A stretch of 64,000 nt of DNA from Bugula neritina (lineage: Eukaryota; Bryozoa; Gymnolaemata; Cheilostomatida; Bugulidae). Where the stretch lies: NCBI GenBank assembly GCA_964035545.1, contig OZ037769.1, positions 17,179,633 through 17,243,632 on the forward strand, written 5' to 3'. Positions 33,122 to 46,063 of the stretch are shown here, piece after piece; within the stretch, counting starts at the first letter, position 1; each line of letters opens with the position of its first letter. The notes below the pieces were generated by a model. It was not told the DNA's origin. It ran no database searches and saw nothing but the letters and a program-made list of their open reading frames with translations. Both the position numbers and the translations under genes were made by a program.

Positions 33122-36060
33122 AAGGATGGCTAGCTAGTGCTAGATTGATGTTTAAGTGTGATTTAAGTTTATGTTTCTCAATCAGTGGATTGTGCCTTCA
33201 GTTTCTGTCTCAATAAGTTGCGTCACAGTGCGTTAGCAAATTTGAGGTTTTGTCTTTTCCTGTTTACACGAATGACGAATTTTCGTTAACATCGACGAGT
33301 AAAGTTTATACTTTAATATAGTATGTAATAAATGTGTTTATTGGTTGCTTCATTAATGTTTATTTACCACAGCAAACTTTTTCAAAAAAGATAAAGACAG
33401 CGAACTATACTAGTCGCATTTTTTATATAAAAATTTTTGTAATGTAAATAATAATAATATTATTATTATATTTAATGATTTATCAGAATATCGGAAGTGT
33501 TACTGCTAAGGATGAGCATAATAAGAAAAAAGCTGTTTTTTAAAACTGAAGTGCTAGCTGAAAGCAAACAAAGCAGCGTCTATTAACTTCAAAGACTAGT
33601 GACTTTTAGTTGTAGTTGTTGGCTGTTTACTTTTTAATTTATCATCACGCATAATGATGAAGTGATGCACAAGATAAATGATAAATCATAACATTAAAAG
33701 TTGTTTTGCGTTTACTGATAGTGATTAATTTTTAGATTCCATTTTTCAATTTTGCTTTACACACGTCCAAAGCCACACTCCAAGGGCTATGCTAGTGAAG
33801 TGTTCCACTCAATAATTTATTTTTCAGTTTAGAGTTGGTCATTAGTAGTGATTCAGACTTCAACAAAATATTATGCTTTAGACTGTACGAATATTGTAAT
33901 CCTGGCCTTGTGATCAAAGTTGAGAAGCATGTTTTAGTATGATTATAGTGTATTATTTATTACTCTTCTAAAGATTAACAAATGAATTACTGAATATGCA
34001 CTCGGCTTTTGAATTTATACCTATCACTGGACGTTAGTCAATTATACTTTTAGTATATTAATTTTCATGCATTACTTCACTACTTGTTATATAGCCAGTT
34101 GTTATAGTTCACAAGATTTTTGCTTTTAGACCTTTTGGCATATATGATTGCATATATTTTCTCTTCACTCCTATTTTCCTTAAACATCGTAAGCATCCAG
34201 GTTATTTTGATAAAATCAATTACTGTTAATTAGAAGATCATACTTTTTTAGTAGCATTCACAAAATATATACAAAAAATCTCAACTCAATATACCAGAAA
34301 AAATGAATTAAAATATATGTGTTAATAGCACTGATATTGACGTGACCGTGGCACATGAAAAATCTGAAAAAAGAGTTGTCTTCTTTTTTTCTATATCAAT
34401 ATATAGAGCTTGTCGTGAAAATAAAGATTTTTTTAAAAAAATATTGTGACCCTCTGGTAACTTCCTGAATTTAGAAAATTAGCTCATATATTTCTTTTCA
34501 TGTGGACAACAGCTCACTTTTTTTAAAATTTATTTTGAAGCTCTTTTCGTAAAAAATAATCAAAAGTAAAAAATCCAAAATTTTTACAAATTGGTTCGGG
34601 GCTTGACGTGAAAGGCATTTGGACGAAGATGTCAAGGTCACCATTAATAAATTTATTTCATCACAATTCACAATACTGCACGGAAAGTTAATGAAGTGAG
34701 CTGAAAATTAGGTTGCTAGCATATTGATATACATTATATTGATTGTTGCAGTATTATTTTTTAAATTTGTTTTGTTATCAGTTATGTTTAACTTCTTCAT
34801 AGAGCTGCTGTTAGACTAAGAGTAAGACATAATTATAATATTAGCAACAATGATAATAATAATATTTATATTAAATTAAAATTATTATTAAATTCACGGT
34901 GAAGTATCACTATCACTATGAGTATGAGTATCGTATAAATTAATTATGAGTATGAGTATCACTATGACATTAACTCAATCAATGATTGACTATTACTATG
35001 AATATGAATATGGCTTCTAATTCTTGTAACTTTTAACTATGACGATGCTGATACTGATAGTGATAATCACTGCCAGCCCAAGTCTCATACTCATAGTGAT
35101 ACTATTAGTATTAATAATTAGTATTACTATTAGTACAACTACTAGTATTACTCATAGTTCTGATAATGATGCAGATGATAGTTTTAAAAGTTCTACTTCT
35201 ACTTTTATAGTAAGCTAGATTGTATATGTTGAGCTCTACTCATTTTTTACTACTAATTTGCTAATACTAATAGTAATAGTAATACTAATAATAGTTATAG
35301 TTGTTATAATGATAGTAATACTAATAGTAATAATAACTATTTCAATTTGATAATTTATGTTTTATAACAGCATTATCGCTTATCATTTACATTGGTTCAT
35401 AATATGCTTATTTTAATTTTGCTTTGTGTGTTTTGTCATGTTGTAAATTTAAGTTCGTATGGTTACTTAACGAACTAGAGAACTAGCCAAATGTTATGTA
35501 GCGGTTGCAGTAATTTACTATAAACTCAGTGAAATTTAAAACCTAATTGATATTACTATGACATTGATTGTACAGAGGTAGCTAAAATATACATTAAATT
35601 ACCATTAATTTTAATTCGCCAATACACTATGAGTAGAACAATCAAATGCAATGATAGAAAATTAATTAGTCATAGCAGCCCGTTGCTTGAGGAACATTGA
35701 GCTACAGGTCTAAAATGATGTAGTTTTGTGATCCCTTATATAACAAAATAATTTTTTCAAACTGGTTTAATACTTTTATTATAAACACGCTCATCAAAGT
35801 AACATGTTTTTGATGTATATTCTATTAAAAAAGCAATCACATCAGGTTTTCAATTTGTATGTTGTACAAAGTTTATTATGGTGACAAGTTACTAAATTAT
35901 ATGGTTCAGCTTTGTAAAGTAAAGCTGATAAAATAAAAACAATTATGTGATTGTTTTACTGCTATATATTAAATTTAAATGAGTTGAATAATATCCTAGT
36001 GCAGTGAATTAGATATTTTTTTAGCTTTGGTACACCTGTTTGTTATAGGCTAACATTCCA
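33122..36060. other. AT-rich spacer
   Basis: Between the SELENOS start and a possible orphan exon. Holds poly-T/poly-A runs around 34390-34570 and degenerate TATGAGTATCAC-like sequence at 34890-35180. No convincing exon seen on either strand. Confidence 0.5.
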
Positions 36061-36106
36061 CCAATAGAAGAATGGTGCAAGTAGAAGAAATTTCAGGCGC
36101 AGAAAG

Positions 36107-36676
36107 CTAAGGAGCAGTCAGAATGCTGCCAGAGTTGTGAAGAGGCACTTGAAAAAGCTGAATTTCAATAATGACATGAAATTCGTAACAGATCACCCTG
36201 GTGTATTTGAACTGACATGGCCAGCAGAGTTCTCGAAGTCACATACAACAGCTATTTACATCATCATGGTTAGCTTAAATTTAATTCCTATATCAGTCTC
36301 TAATATATAGTTTGATATCTGCTGTAAATTTGCTTAAGGAGCATACACAACCAAAACTGAGTTACACTATAGTATTTGTTCTTGAATATATTTACCAAGA
36401 TAAGTAGATTTGCTAATTCATTAACAGTAAAATTATAATGATACAACAATTTTTCTTTTAGATGATTCAATCAATAACACAAGACACTACAACATGGTTT
36501 TGCAGTTATAGAGTATTAATTTTCTGGCTCTTTCCAAATCTTCATAGAAGGCAAAGAAAACCACTGTCAGCTTGCCTTTATAACTGAGTGCACGTGTCTT
36601 CCACCTACAGATGATGATAAACAATTTGCTGGTGTGGAACTTTCTAATTTTGTTTACAATGAAGATAGATTATAGG
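36107..36676 (+). CDS. Possible orphan gene or gene fragment
   Basis: Two stretches look coding. The first, about 36107-36267, follows ATTTCAG and reads RRKLRSSQNAARVVKRHLKK, continuing with NNDMKFVTDHPGVFELTWPA up to GTTAGC. The second, about 36526-36676, follows TTCATAG and reads GKENHCQLAFITECTCL, then PTDDDKQFAGVELSNF and ends with TAG. The two do not join in phase as read, so either an exon is missing or one boundary is wrong. Amino-acid composition is ordinary, unlike the surrounding AT-rich sequence. I do not recognise the protein; a decayed gene or transposon fragment is as likely as a real gene. Confidence 0.3.
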
Positions 36677-39600
36677 ACATTATTCTTTATGTAAAGATTG
36701 TCAAGTTTTGTTATAATTGAGAACAGTTTTAGTTTCAATAAATCGGTTCAACATTATGGACATCATTGCACAAGCATTTTAATCTTTACTATCTACAAAG
36801 GTATCTGATGGACTACTTGAAAATACAAAACTATGCTCCAGATACACAATGAACTGACCAGCAAAGTTAAAATGAGTTGGAGATGTAGAACATAATATCT
36901 TGTTCAAGGCTTTTCCCTGCTGTTGGAACCTTCTACTTCAGAACACTGAATTGAACAAACATATGTAGATGTATGAAACTTTGCAAACAATAATAATGTG
37001 AAATTAGTTGCTAAGTATTACATTGCTAATAAATACAGCATTGTGTAATGTTTTATTTAATTTTTTTTGAGCCATTTGATCTATAGGCCTGCATAGTATT
37101 TACTATATTATAACTAATAAATTGCAGACACATTATGTCAGACCAGTTTCCATTTAAATAGAATCGTGTAGGCTATCAAATTTGTAGAAGTAAAAAACCG
37201 AATTCTTATTGAGTAAAATACTTGCCTTTTTTTTCATGATGCCTCTACTGCTAAAAAGAGAAGTTTTTATCAATACAGCTCCATCAATCTGTATCCTGAT
37301 GAAGCTAGTAGTTTAGGAACATTTGTGGCGGGGAGTGTAGGCTGAGCTGCAGTATAGGAAGAACCCCAACATATGTAATCTATTCAGCACATTATATGTA
37401 TATTTATTCAAAAAAGAATTTAGAAAATGCTTTATGAAGCATGAACAAAGTAAAAATTAATGCTGGTGAAAGTAATATTATTACACCCATTAGAATTACT
37501 AGCAGCTATAGCATTAAAATTATGTATTTTCATAAAAATGTGTCTAATTTATGCTACAAAGTTATTACTGCCAAAGGTTACAAAATTTACCAGTCACATT
37601 CATGCAGCTGGTGGAGAATAACTAACTTTCACATGCAATAAATACAATTAGTAGCTCAATCTAAAACTAATGCGCTATTAAATGTTGGGAGTATAAGTTA
37701 TAGTTATTCTAAGGAATAATTGCAAAAAAGTTACTTAGAGGAATTTAACTCTTATTATAATGTAATTATCTTCCAAGATATATTACAACATCACTACTTG
37801 GATGCATACAATGTCATATTTATATTGGCATCAACATAATTTTCAATAATTTCCAATCTATTAACTTGAGCATTATGATTGTGATTATTTTATAAATAAG
37901 GCGATGATTAGGCACTGTTGGTATTTTGGTTCAATTTATTAATAGCTGTAACAGGCAGAGTTGTAAATATAATGGATATATCAAAATTCCAATGGGTATA
38001 GTACTCTAACACAACATTGATACTAATAATTGTAGCCACTTACTCTTAGAGTTAGTGAATAATGATACAGTCATAACAATCTGAATTTCAATCAGCATTA
38101 GAGATAGGCTGACTGCTTTATAATATTATAGTTATGTCAAATTGAATTTATTCACTATAACTATAAAATTTATGATTATAATTATAAATTAAAATAATTT
38201 AAATATTATATAATATATTGATAATTATTGGACTCATAATTATATTTATTGTTATGATCATTATGATTATAATTATTTAATATTATCTTTGTTTGTATTT
38301 AAAGTTGTTCTTTAAATTTAAAGTTGTTTGAGTTTTATAAATTTATTATAATTATATTACTGTATAAGTATTGCTATTAGTATTAGTATAATTAAATTAT
38401 TATAATTTATATTTTATTATTTATATTATTATTTATTTTACTTTTTATTTTAAGACCAGCAGTTCAAATTAATACTTGTGTCGTTTGTTTTATATTATAA
38501 CTTACAAGTATAACTATTAACATAATAATTTTACATTTGTTATTAGTATTACTATGAATATAAATATTTATATTAATATAAATATAGCTATTGGTATAAC
38601 TTATACTTATAGTTATAACTAATATTATAAGTATTAGTTTCGAAACTGATTCTGCTCCGTAACTGATACTGTCATATGATTATCATTATGACTGATAATA
38701 GTATTAATAAATATAACCATTGAATATTATTAATAATAGTTCACCAATAGGCGACAGTCATAGACTTAGAGTGAGAGTCATAGACATAGTGATAGACTAG
38801 TGATACTCATAGTCATACTGATACTGTGATTCAGTTTCACTGATTCAGTTACAAATTTTAAAACTTGGTTTTACGTAGACAACTACTAACCTATAATTCA
38901 TCACAAAACGGTTGAAAATCATCATTTACTGCATATTTAAGAGTAATTTTCTGGTAGTGTGGTCGACATGATAATTGAAATTAAAATAGGGAAAATAATT
39001 ATTTTGTGATTTACAGCAAGTTACAAACTAGCGAAATGGAATAGTCCATTTGAAAACAGTCAAATTAGTTACCTTTCTTGATGTTGCGTAGCTAACGTTA
39101 GTTATTAGTAGCCGCCCGAAGAGTAACATTCATGTGATTTGAACTACGAATAACGAGAATCTGTGACAAACCCGCTTCTTAATAACTTTACGCGATATAA
39201 ACTCACGCTACAATAGGGCTATTTTGCCATCCCCACGTCAGAATAGGACACGGAGGGCACGCTCGCGGGCAAGTCTGGGCAAGTCCAAGACACCTAATAT
39301 GACCACTTTTACTTACATTTTTGTAGTGTTTTCGTATAAGAAATTGGATAAAATGCTGATAAAACAGTTGAAAAGCATGCAAACTTTTGCTCAAATGTAA
39401 TAAATAACCTGGAAGCTTACCGCCTTTAAGCAGTTAACCCAGTATGTTTTATAAAAGATGTGACAGTAAGCATGCTTACAGTTAAATGTGTTTAAATGTC
39501 ATGTGTAATTTTTAAATATATTTTATTAATGGTGAATGATAAAGAGTTGTGCATATAGATTAAACATTAACTGGTCATCCCTCATCAACAGCACCAGAAT

Positions 39601-40058
39601 GAATTATCAATTTCAGGAACATCTTCTATTTCATCCACATAAAAAACCACCCTATCCTAGTTTTATGTAATAATTATGAGGCTTGCACACAGGCAGTTGA
39701 ATGAGAAAGCCAGCTAATAAAACACAACACAACATATAGGCGATATTTTGTATACCCTGTAGCAAATCAGCAAGACAATGTGTTCCGGGTTTCAGGCTTC
39801 CTATAGAACTTGCCATTTTATTGTACAAAATACACAACTGCAAAGAACCAAGAGTATTAGTAATCAGGCTAGTACAACATTCACCATTATATGAAGACAA
39901 TCTGCAACATGACCACTTTACTTGTACAAATAGTTAGTGATTGGATGTTTTAATAGAGAAAGCCCATGTTGGGGTGGGAAATGCTAAATATAGAAAAAGG
40001 TAATCCCACCTCTAACAGATAATCGAATAAATGCTGTCAAAGATAGAATGGGTCGCCA
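36677..40058. other. AT-rich spacer downstream of VAP
   Basis: Very AT-rich, with degenerate simple sequence at 38150-38880. Some of 39400-40058 must be the VAP 3' UTR. Nothing else coding is supported. Confidence 0.5.
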
Positions 40059-43000
40059 TTACCGTCCTAATATAAGGTTAGATGTAAATAGTCCAGCGGA
40101 AAATGTAACAATAAATAAAAAGAATAATAAGACGACGTTACTGGTGTCGTGAAACAATAGGGATACGCCACTGGGCATTGAGCTCTTCTGTAGCTGCTGA
40201 GACTGAGACGAAGATGTCATTGTATCCGACATTGCCAGCTTCCGCATCCGCTCATTGTCTTTCTACAATATGATTACATGACAAGTGTACCTTTGCAATA
40301 CCACACTGCTAAGTGTACCTATACAATACTATACTACCTAGTGTACCTATATATACTATACTACCTAGTGTGCCTGTACAGTACTCGACTGCCAAGTGTA
40401 CCTATACAATACTATACTACCAAGTGTACCTATGTAACACTTACTCTAAGAGAGGATATTTCATCTAGCAGTCGTTTAGTTTCTAGCTTAACTCTACTCA
40501 ACGCCTCGTCATCAACTGAAGACCCTCCAGATGCAGCCTGTTTCAACTTCTCACTGTCCATCTGAAAGAGACACTCAACTATAAATGGGATACTTTAGCT
40601 GAACAGTAAATGTGACAGCATCAAGAGTTGGGTCAAGGTCATGTCTCAATGCATTCTATTCACGTCTCCATTCACCAGGTGTGCGAGACAAAACAAGACA
40701 GGAATTTCAGGTGAAGCACATGCAGCGCTGCAAGTAGACTACCTGACAGCCACCTGGGTACTATCTGACAGCCACCTGGGTACTACCTGACAGCCACCTG
40801 GGTACTACCTGACAGCCACCTGGGTACCACCTTCCAGCAAGCTAAGCACATCTAGTGTATAAAGTAGTGTAATACACTGCGTAGAGTAGTGTAGAAGAGT
40901 ATGTAGAGTATAGTGTGTAGAGTAGCGTAGTGAGTAGTGTAGTGTAGAAGAGTATGTAGAGTATAGTGTGTAGAGTAGCGTAGTAGAGTAGTGTATGCTA
41001 TGTAATGCTAGTATGTAGAGTAGTAGAGTAGCGTATGCTATGTAATGCTATTACCTCACGAATGTTACTCCGCAGCAACATGCTTGTGCCCATCTAACAA
41101 TGAACACGACAGAAGACTCTCAACAACCAATGAGAATCTCTCTAATCAAAATACTCTCATGACTTTCAGCAACTTCCGGGACCCAGAAATCATTACAAAA
41201 CTTTACTAAGCAGGACATAATCAGCAAGGAAGTTCGTTGAGAAAGCAGGCAGTGTGAACACAGAGCAACTGCATGAGTAGTAATACGGTGGAGGAGTAGT
41301 AATACAGTAGAGGAGTAGTAATACAGTAGAGGAGTAGTAATACGGTAGAGGAGTAGTAATACAGTAGAGGAGTAGTAATACAGTAGAGGAGTAGTAATAC
41401 GGTAGAGGAGTAGTAATACAGTAGAGGAGTAGTAATACAGTAGAGGAGTAGTAATACGGTAGAGGAGTAGTAATACAGTAGAGGAGTAGTAATACGGTAG
41501 AGGAGTAGTAATACGGTGGAGGAGTAGTAATACGGTAGAGGAGTAGTAATACAGTAGAGGAGTAGTAATACAGTAGAGGAGTAGTAATACAGTAGAGGAG
41601 TAGTAATACGGTAGAGGAGTAGTAATACAGTAGAGGAGTAGTAATACGGTAGAGGAGTAGTAATACAGTAGAGGAGTAGTAATACGGTAGAGGAGTAGTA
41701 ATACGGTGGAGGAGTAGTAATACAGACCTTGACATTGGCTTTCTGAGGAGTCATCTGCACATGGTCACCTGTTGAATCAAGGTCATTGAGTGGAGCAGCA
41801 GGTTGAGCAGGCGACTCCTACAAAAGAACCTGGTATACAGTGCACAGAATACAACATATATAATTCACAGTATAGAGTGTGTACAGTTAGATATCTACAA
41901 GTGCATAACTACCAGCATATCTCATCAGATTATCAACCAAACATTATAGGAATTTCAGTTAATTCTGTAGAGTGAAGAGCTTTTATTACAGCATAGTTCT
42001 AACTTACACTTACTGCTCTACTAACTTACACTTACTGCTCTACTAACTTACACTTACTGCTCTACTAACTTACACTTACTGCTATACTAACTTACACTTA
42101 CTGCTCTACTAACTCTTACTGCTCTACTAACTTACACTTACTGCTCTACTAACTTACACTTACTGCTCTACTAACTTACACTTACTGCTCTACTAACTTA
42201 CACTTACTGCTCTACTAACTTACACTTACTGCTCTACTAACTTACACTTACTGCTCTACTAACTTACACTTACAGCTCCACTAACTTACACTTACTGCTC
42301 TACTAACTTACACTTACTGCTCTACTAACTTACACTTACTGCTCTACTAACTTACACTTACAGCTCCACTAACTTACACTTACTGCTATACTAACTTACA
42401 CTTACTCCTCTACTAACTTACACTTACTGCTCTACTAACTTACACTTACTGCTCTACTAACTTACACTTACAGCTCCACTAACTTACACTTACTGCTCTA
42501 CTAACTTACACTTACTGCTCTACTAACTTACACTTACTGCTCTACTAACTTACACTTACAGCTCTATTAACTTACACTTACTGCTCTACTAACTTACACT
42601 TACTCCTCTACTAACTTACACTTACTGCTCTACTAACTTACACTTACTGCTCTACTAACTTACACTTACTGCTCTACTAACTTACACTTACTGCTCTACT
42701 AACTTACACTTACAGCTCTACTAACTTACACTTACTGCTCTACTAACTTACACTTACTGCTCTACTAACTTACACTTACTGCTCTACTAACTTACACTTA
42801 CTGCTCTACTAACTTACACTTACTGCTCTACTAACTTACACTTACTGCTCTACTAACTTACACTTACAGCTCTACTAACTTACACTTACTGCTATACTAA
42901 CTTACACTTACTGCTATACTAACTTACACTTACTGCTATACTAACTTACACTTACTGCCACAGTGCTGTCCATATTGAATACAACCCTAAGTTTTGTATC

Positions 43001-45496
43001 CATCAGTTGACTGGGTTCTGCAGCCTTCCACTAAAAACAAAGACAGAGAAACTGAGGCTACGGAGAGAAGGCCAAGAGGTACTGAGTTGTATAGACACAC
43101 CAAAGGTTCACAATGCAAACCAACACTAGCATAGTGTGTATTATAACACAAACCAAACACTCAACGCATGACTTGCAGTTATATATCTCATGTGGAATAT
43201 TCTTGATTTTGTGGGTTTAATCAATAAACTTTGTGGTACATGTGAGTATAGAAAGTTCTTCAACTGCATTTTGGTTGGGATATTCCCTGTTGATATCTAT
43301 GCCTGTCTAGAAATATGACAAGCAAACAAGAATAACAACAAAAGACAATTATTACTAATTCATTGCGTACCACATCTTTCTCATCAACGTCACCGGCCAT
43401 TACGAGAGACTGAATCATAAACTTATGCTTCGTCTTCTCCAGTGGATCGTACTCAAAGGGCTGCAGCATGACTACAACCAGCAGATAAACCAATATAAAG
43501 TAACAGTGAGTAGTACATAGTGACAGGAGTACATAGTGACAGAGTACTAGTGAGTAGTACATAGTGAGAGAGTACTAGTGAGTAGTACATAGTGAGAGAG
43601 TACTAGTGAGTAGTACATAGTGAGAGAGTAATAGTGAGTGACAGAGTACATAGTGACAGAGTACTAGTGACTACTACATAGTGAGAGAGTACTAGTGACT
43701 ACTACATAGTGACTGAGTGTGAGAGTAATACCTACCTGATACTGTAACTGACTCATTATGATCGAGTACTCCACTGTTTGGTCGTACACAATATCTTTTG
43801 GGAGCAGTTGTCTTAACTTTAAAGGCTACACGACTATCAGTGGGGTTTTGTAAGATGAGGTTTGAAGTAACTACTTCAGTAAATGGTCCTACAACAAAGA
43901 GCAGTTCAATAAAAAACACCCATTTGTAAACATTGATCAACAACATCATAACAATTAAAAATTAGTTACAAAACAGCTTTTCAGTGTGGTAGCAAAGCTT
44001 AAATCTTGAGTCACAGCAATGAGTGGTTTGTTTTGTTTAGTACTCAATGCTAAAGTTAATAACATTATTCTTTAAGAGAACGCATGCCCCAACTGATACT
44101 ATTACAGTTCTACTAGTACAGAGTACTATTACTATTAGTATTACTATTACCACTACATTCGGTCATTATGATTACATTAACATTTAGTAGCACTAAGGGC
44201 AAGTTTGCCAGCGACAGTCCTCACCAGTGCAAGTTTCATGGAGTCAGAGTGACCACCACCGTCCGATTGAAATTCAAACTATGTCTAATTACTGTCTTAG
44301 TCTAATGCTGATTAAAAAAAATTTAATAAAATTTTTTACTTATAGTAGGTACATCAAGTATCCTTTAGCCCCGCCTACTTTCGCAAAATCGAGTGGCATC
44401 GATAGCCCGGGTCCAATCTGGGGAGCATACAGCGTAGAAAACCTGTTTAGACCTCTTTTTGATTTGCTAATAACTTCTAGTATAGTTTATGCAGAGAAAA
44501 TTTGAAGATATCATTGTGAAGCAGAGCCTTATATTAAACTGATTTTATGATCACGAACCCCTTCAAATCATCTGCCCCTTGTAGTAAGTAGTGTTGAAGT
44601 ATATTAAAAATCCATTTTTTTCAATCGATAATTTAAGTTATAATTTGTGACAGATATGTAAAATGAATATATTTTAATACCATCTCTAAAGGTTTTCTAT
44701 CAATTGAAGTATTAATATGATGATATTATGCTTTAGCTATTTAGTTATAATGATTTAAGTCGATGGCTATGCTCGAGACTTGTAGATTTTTGAGATAGCC
44801 ATTACGCTATTGTTGCTGAACGCATGAAAATAAGTGGGTTCGCTAACGCATTCATGGCGTGAAGATTTAACTGACCGGGTAACTGGTTGAACATCATAAA
44901 TTTACAAGTTAATATCTGCACTGGTAGTTGATCTTGCCTCTTGAGAGTGCATTGAAGCTCACTCAAATTTTTTTGTCTACCGATCTAACCTAATATATAA
45001 ACTGTAAAGCGTTACTTGAAAATTATCATTTGATGTACCTACTTATAGGTATAAATTAAAATATAATCACTATAAGTATATTTATAATTTATAAATATCC
45101 ATTTCTATTAATTATAGCAATATTCGGATAATTATATTATAATTTATAAATTTAAATATAATGTATTAAATTTAATTATTAAAATTTAAACGAAATTTTA
45201 TTTGTTTAATTTATAATTAATATTATATTATAATAATTTTTAAAATTAGATTTACATTTAGTGATCTACTCGTACTGATTCAGTGATTGCCACTAACTTC
45301 TTTTCCATCAGTAGTTTTTAAATCAAGTTTGTATTTCACTTGAACGTGACTGTTGGACTTGAAGTTGTCAGTTGTATTCTAAATCTATTCAACCGGTCGC
45401 ACTCTCACTCTCAGTCTGAGTCTCACTCTTACCTTTAAACTCTAGAGCTTCAGGAGGATCAATTTTCAAAACTTGCGAAAGCCTTGGACTTGGCAT
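40059..45496 (-). CDS. VAPA/VAPB: VAMP-associated protein (VAP-A/B)
   Basis: Tail-anchored ER protein that binds FFAT-motif proteins and tethers ER to other membranes. Eight exons: 45496-45433, 43888-43736, 43471-43371, 43030-42956, 41817-41728, 41093-41055, 40561-40445 and 40262-40059; 280 residues with all phases joining. Residues 1-120 form the MSP domain: [58 protein letters not shown] and [20 protein letters not shown], with the basic FFAT-binding surface kept. [18 protein letters not shown] ends the domain. A coiled-coil segment (about residues 180-220) and a C-terminal anchor ([17 protein letters not shown]) follow. Animals with a single VAP gene are common; A or B cannot be assigned. 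Two introns contain long minisatellites. Its start lies 567 bp from that of the divergent SEL1-like gene. Confidence 0.93.
40745..40830. repeat. 22-bp repeat in VAP intron
   Basis: Four copies of a unit containing CTGACAGCCACCTGGGTA in the intron between exons 6 and 7. A more degenerate array of GTAGAGTAGTGTA-like sequence follows at 40860-41045, ending just before the donor of exon 6. Confidence 0.85.
41270..41727. repeat. 19-bp minisatellite at the VAP exon 5 donor
   Basis: About 24 copies of GGAGTAGTAATACGGTAGA, beginning about four bases inside the donor of exon 5 (AAG/GTCTGTATTAC). Antisense frames repeating [12 protein letters not shown] are artefacts of the 19-base period, open in several frames. 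Confidence 0.95.
42003..42955. repeat. 22-bp minisatellite at the VAP exon 4 donor
   Basis: About 43 copies of a 22-base unit. In the gene's sense it reads GCAGTAAGTGTAAGTTAG plus TAGA and begins exactly at the donor of exon 4 (GGCA/GTAAGTGTAAGTTAG). Each unit thus carries two GTAAGT motifs. It fills most of the 1.1-kb intron. Confidence 0.96.
43505..43725. repeat. Degenerate tandem repeat in VAP intron 2
   Basis: Repeats of about 30 bases containing GAGTACTAGTGAGTAGTAC and ACATAGTGAGA between exons 3 and 2, starting about ten bases inside the donor of exon 2. Confidence 0.85.
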
Positions 45497-46063
45497 CGCT
45501 ATTTTTAAGTATAGGCAATTTAATTAACTAAACACACAATAATGCCAAATCATGTATTAAAAAAGAATTGAAATTAACTATGAATTTCAGAATCAGAAGA
45601 TCATTATCATCATGATAAAGGTACGAAGATGTTACAAAGGTTGAAAATTGACGGAAGTGGGTGGCGGACACTGCTGCAGCAAACTCTATGTTTCAAATGC
45701 AAAACATTGTATTTTATTTTTAAAAAAAATATTGATAGTCTAAAAAAACTTTTTAATTTAATTAAATTAAATAAATTAAAAAACAAAAAATAATGTTTTG
45801 TCTTTTTTCAACCCTAGCCTGTGAAGAACTCTTATTGATCTGATCGAAGAAAAGTTATATGGACAAAATAAAACATTGCGATGCGTTACATGCGTTTCTC
45901 AAATCCTCTAAAATATTACTAGGGTCAAGGTTGCTGTCAATAGATATTTGTCATCAAACTTGTTCAAAGTGTTATCACCTTCACTATGAGTATGAGTATA
46001 TCTATGAGTACATCAATGCAATAACTAGTGTGTTGTATCTATACTCTACTTAAATTCTTTAAA
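45497..46063. promoter_or_regulatory. Putative shared promoter region of VAP and the SEL1-like gene
   Basis: 567 bases separating two divergent start codons. AT-rich with poly-T/A runs; no TATA box or CpG-rich stretch stands out. It must also contain both 5' UTRs, so a bidirectional promoter is inferred from arrangement only. Confidence 0.45.

Noticed and set aside
41193-41760. Two overlapping about 180-codon minus-strand frames rich in [10 protein letters not shown]
   Set aside because: Both are by-products of the 19-bp repeat in a VAP intron; the same strand is open in two frames with cyclically shifted versions of one pattern.
42003-42955. CRISPR array
   Set aside because: Here, as at 1-478, 1953-2968 and 54215-54615, repeats are directly adjacent with no unique spacers, lie in introns of animal genes and have no cas genes nearby.
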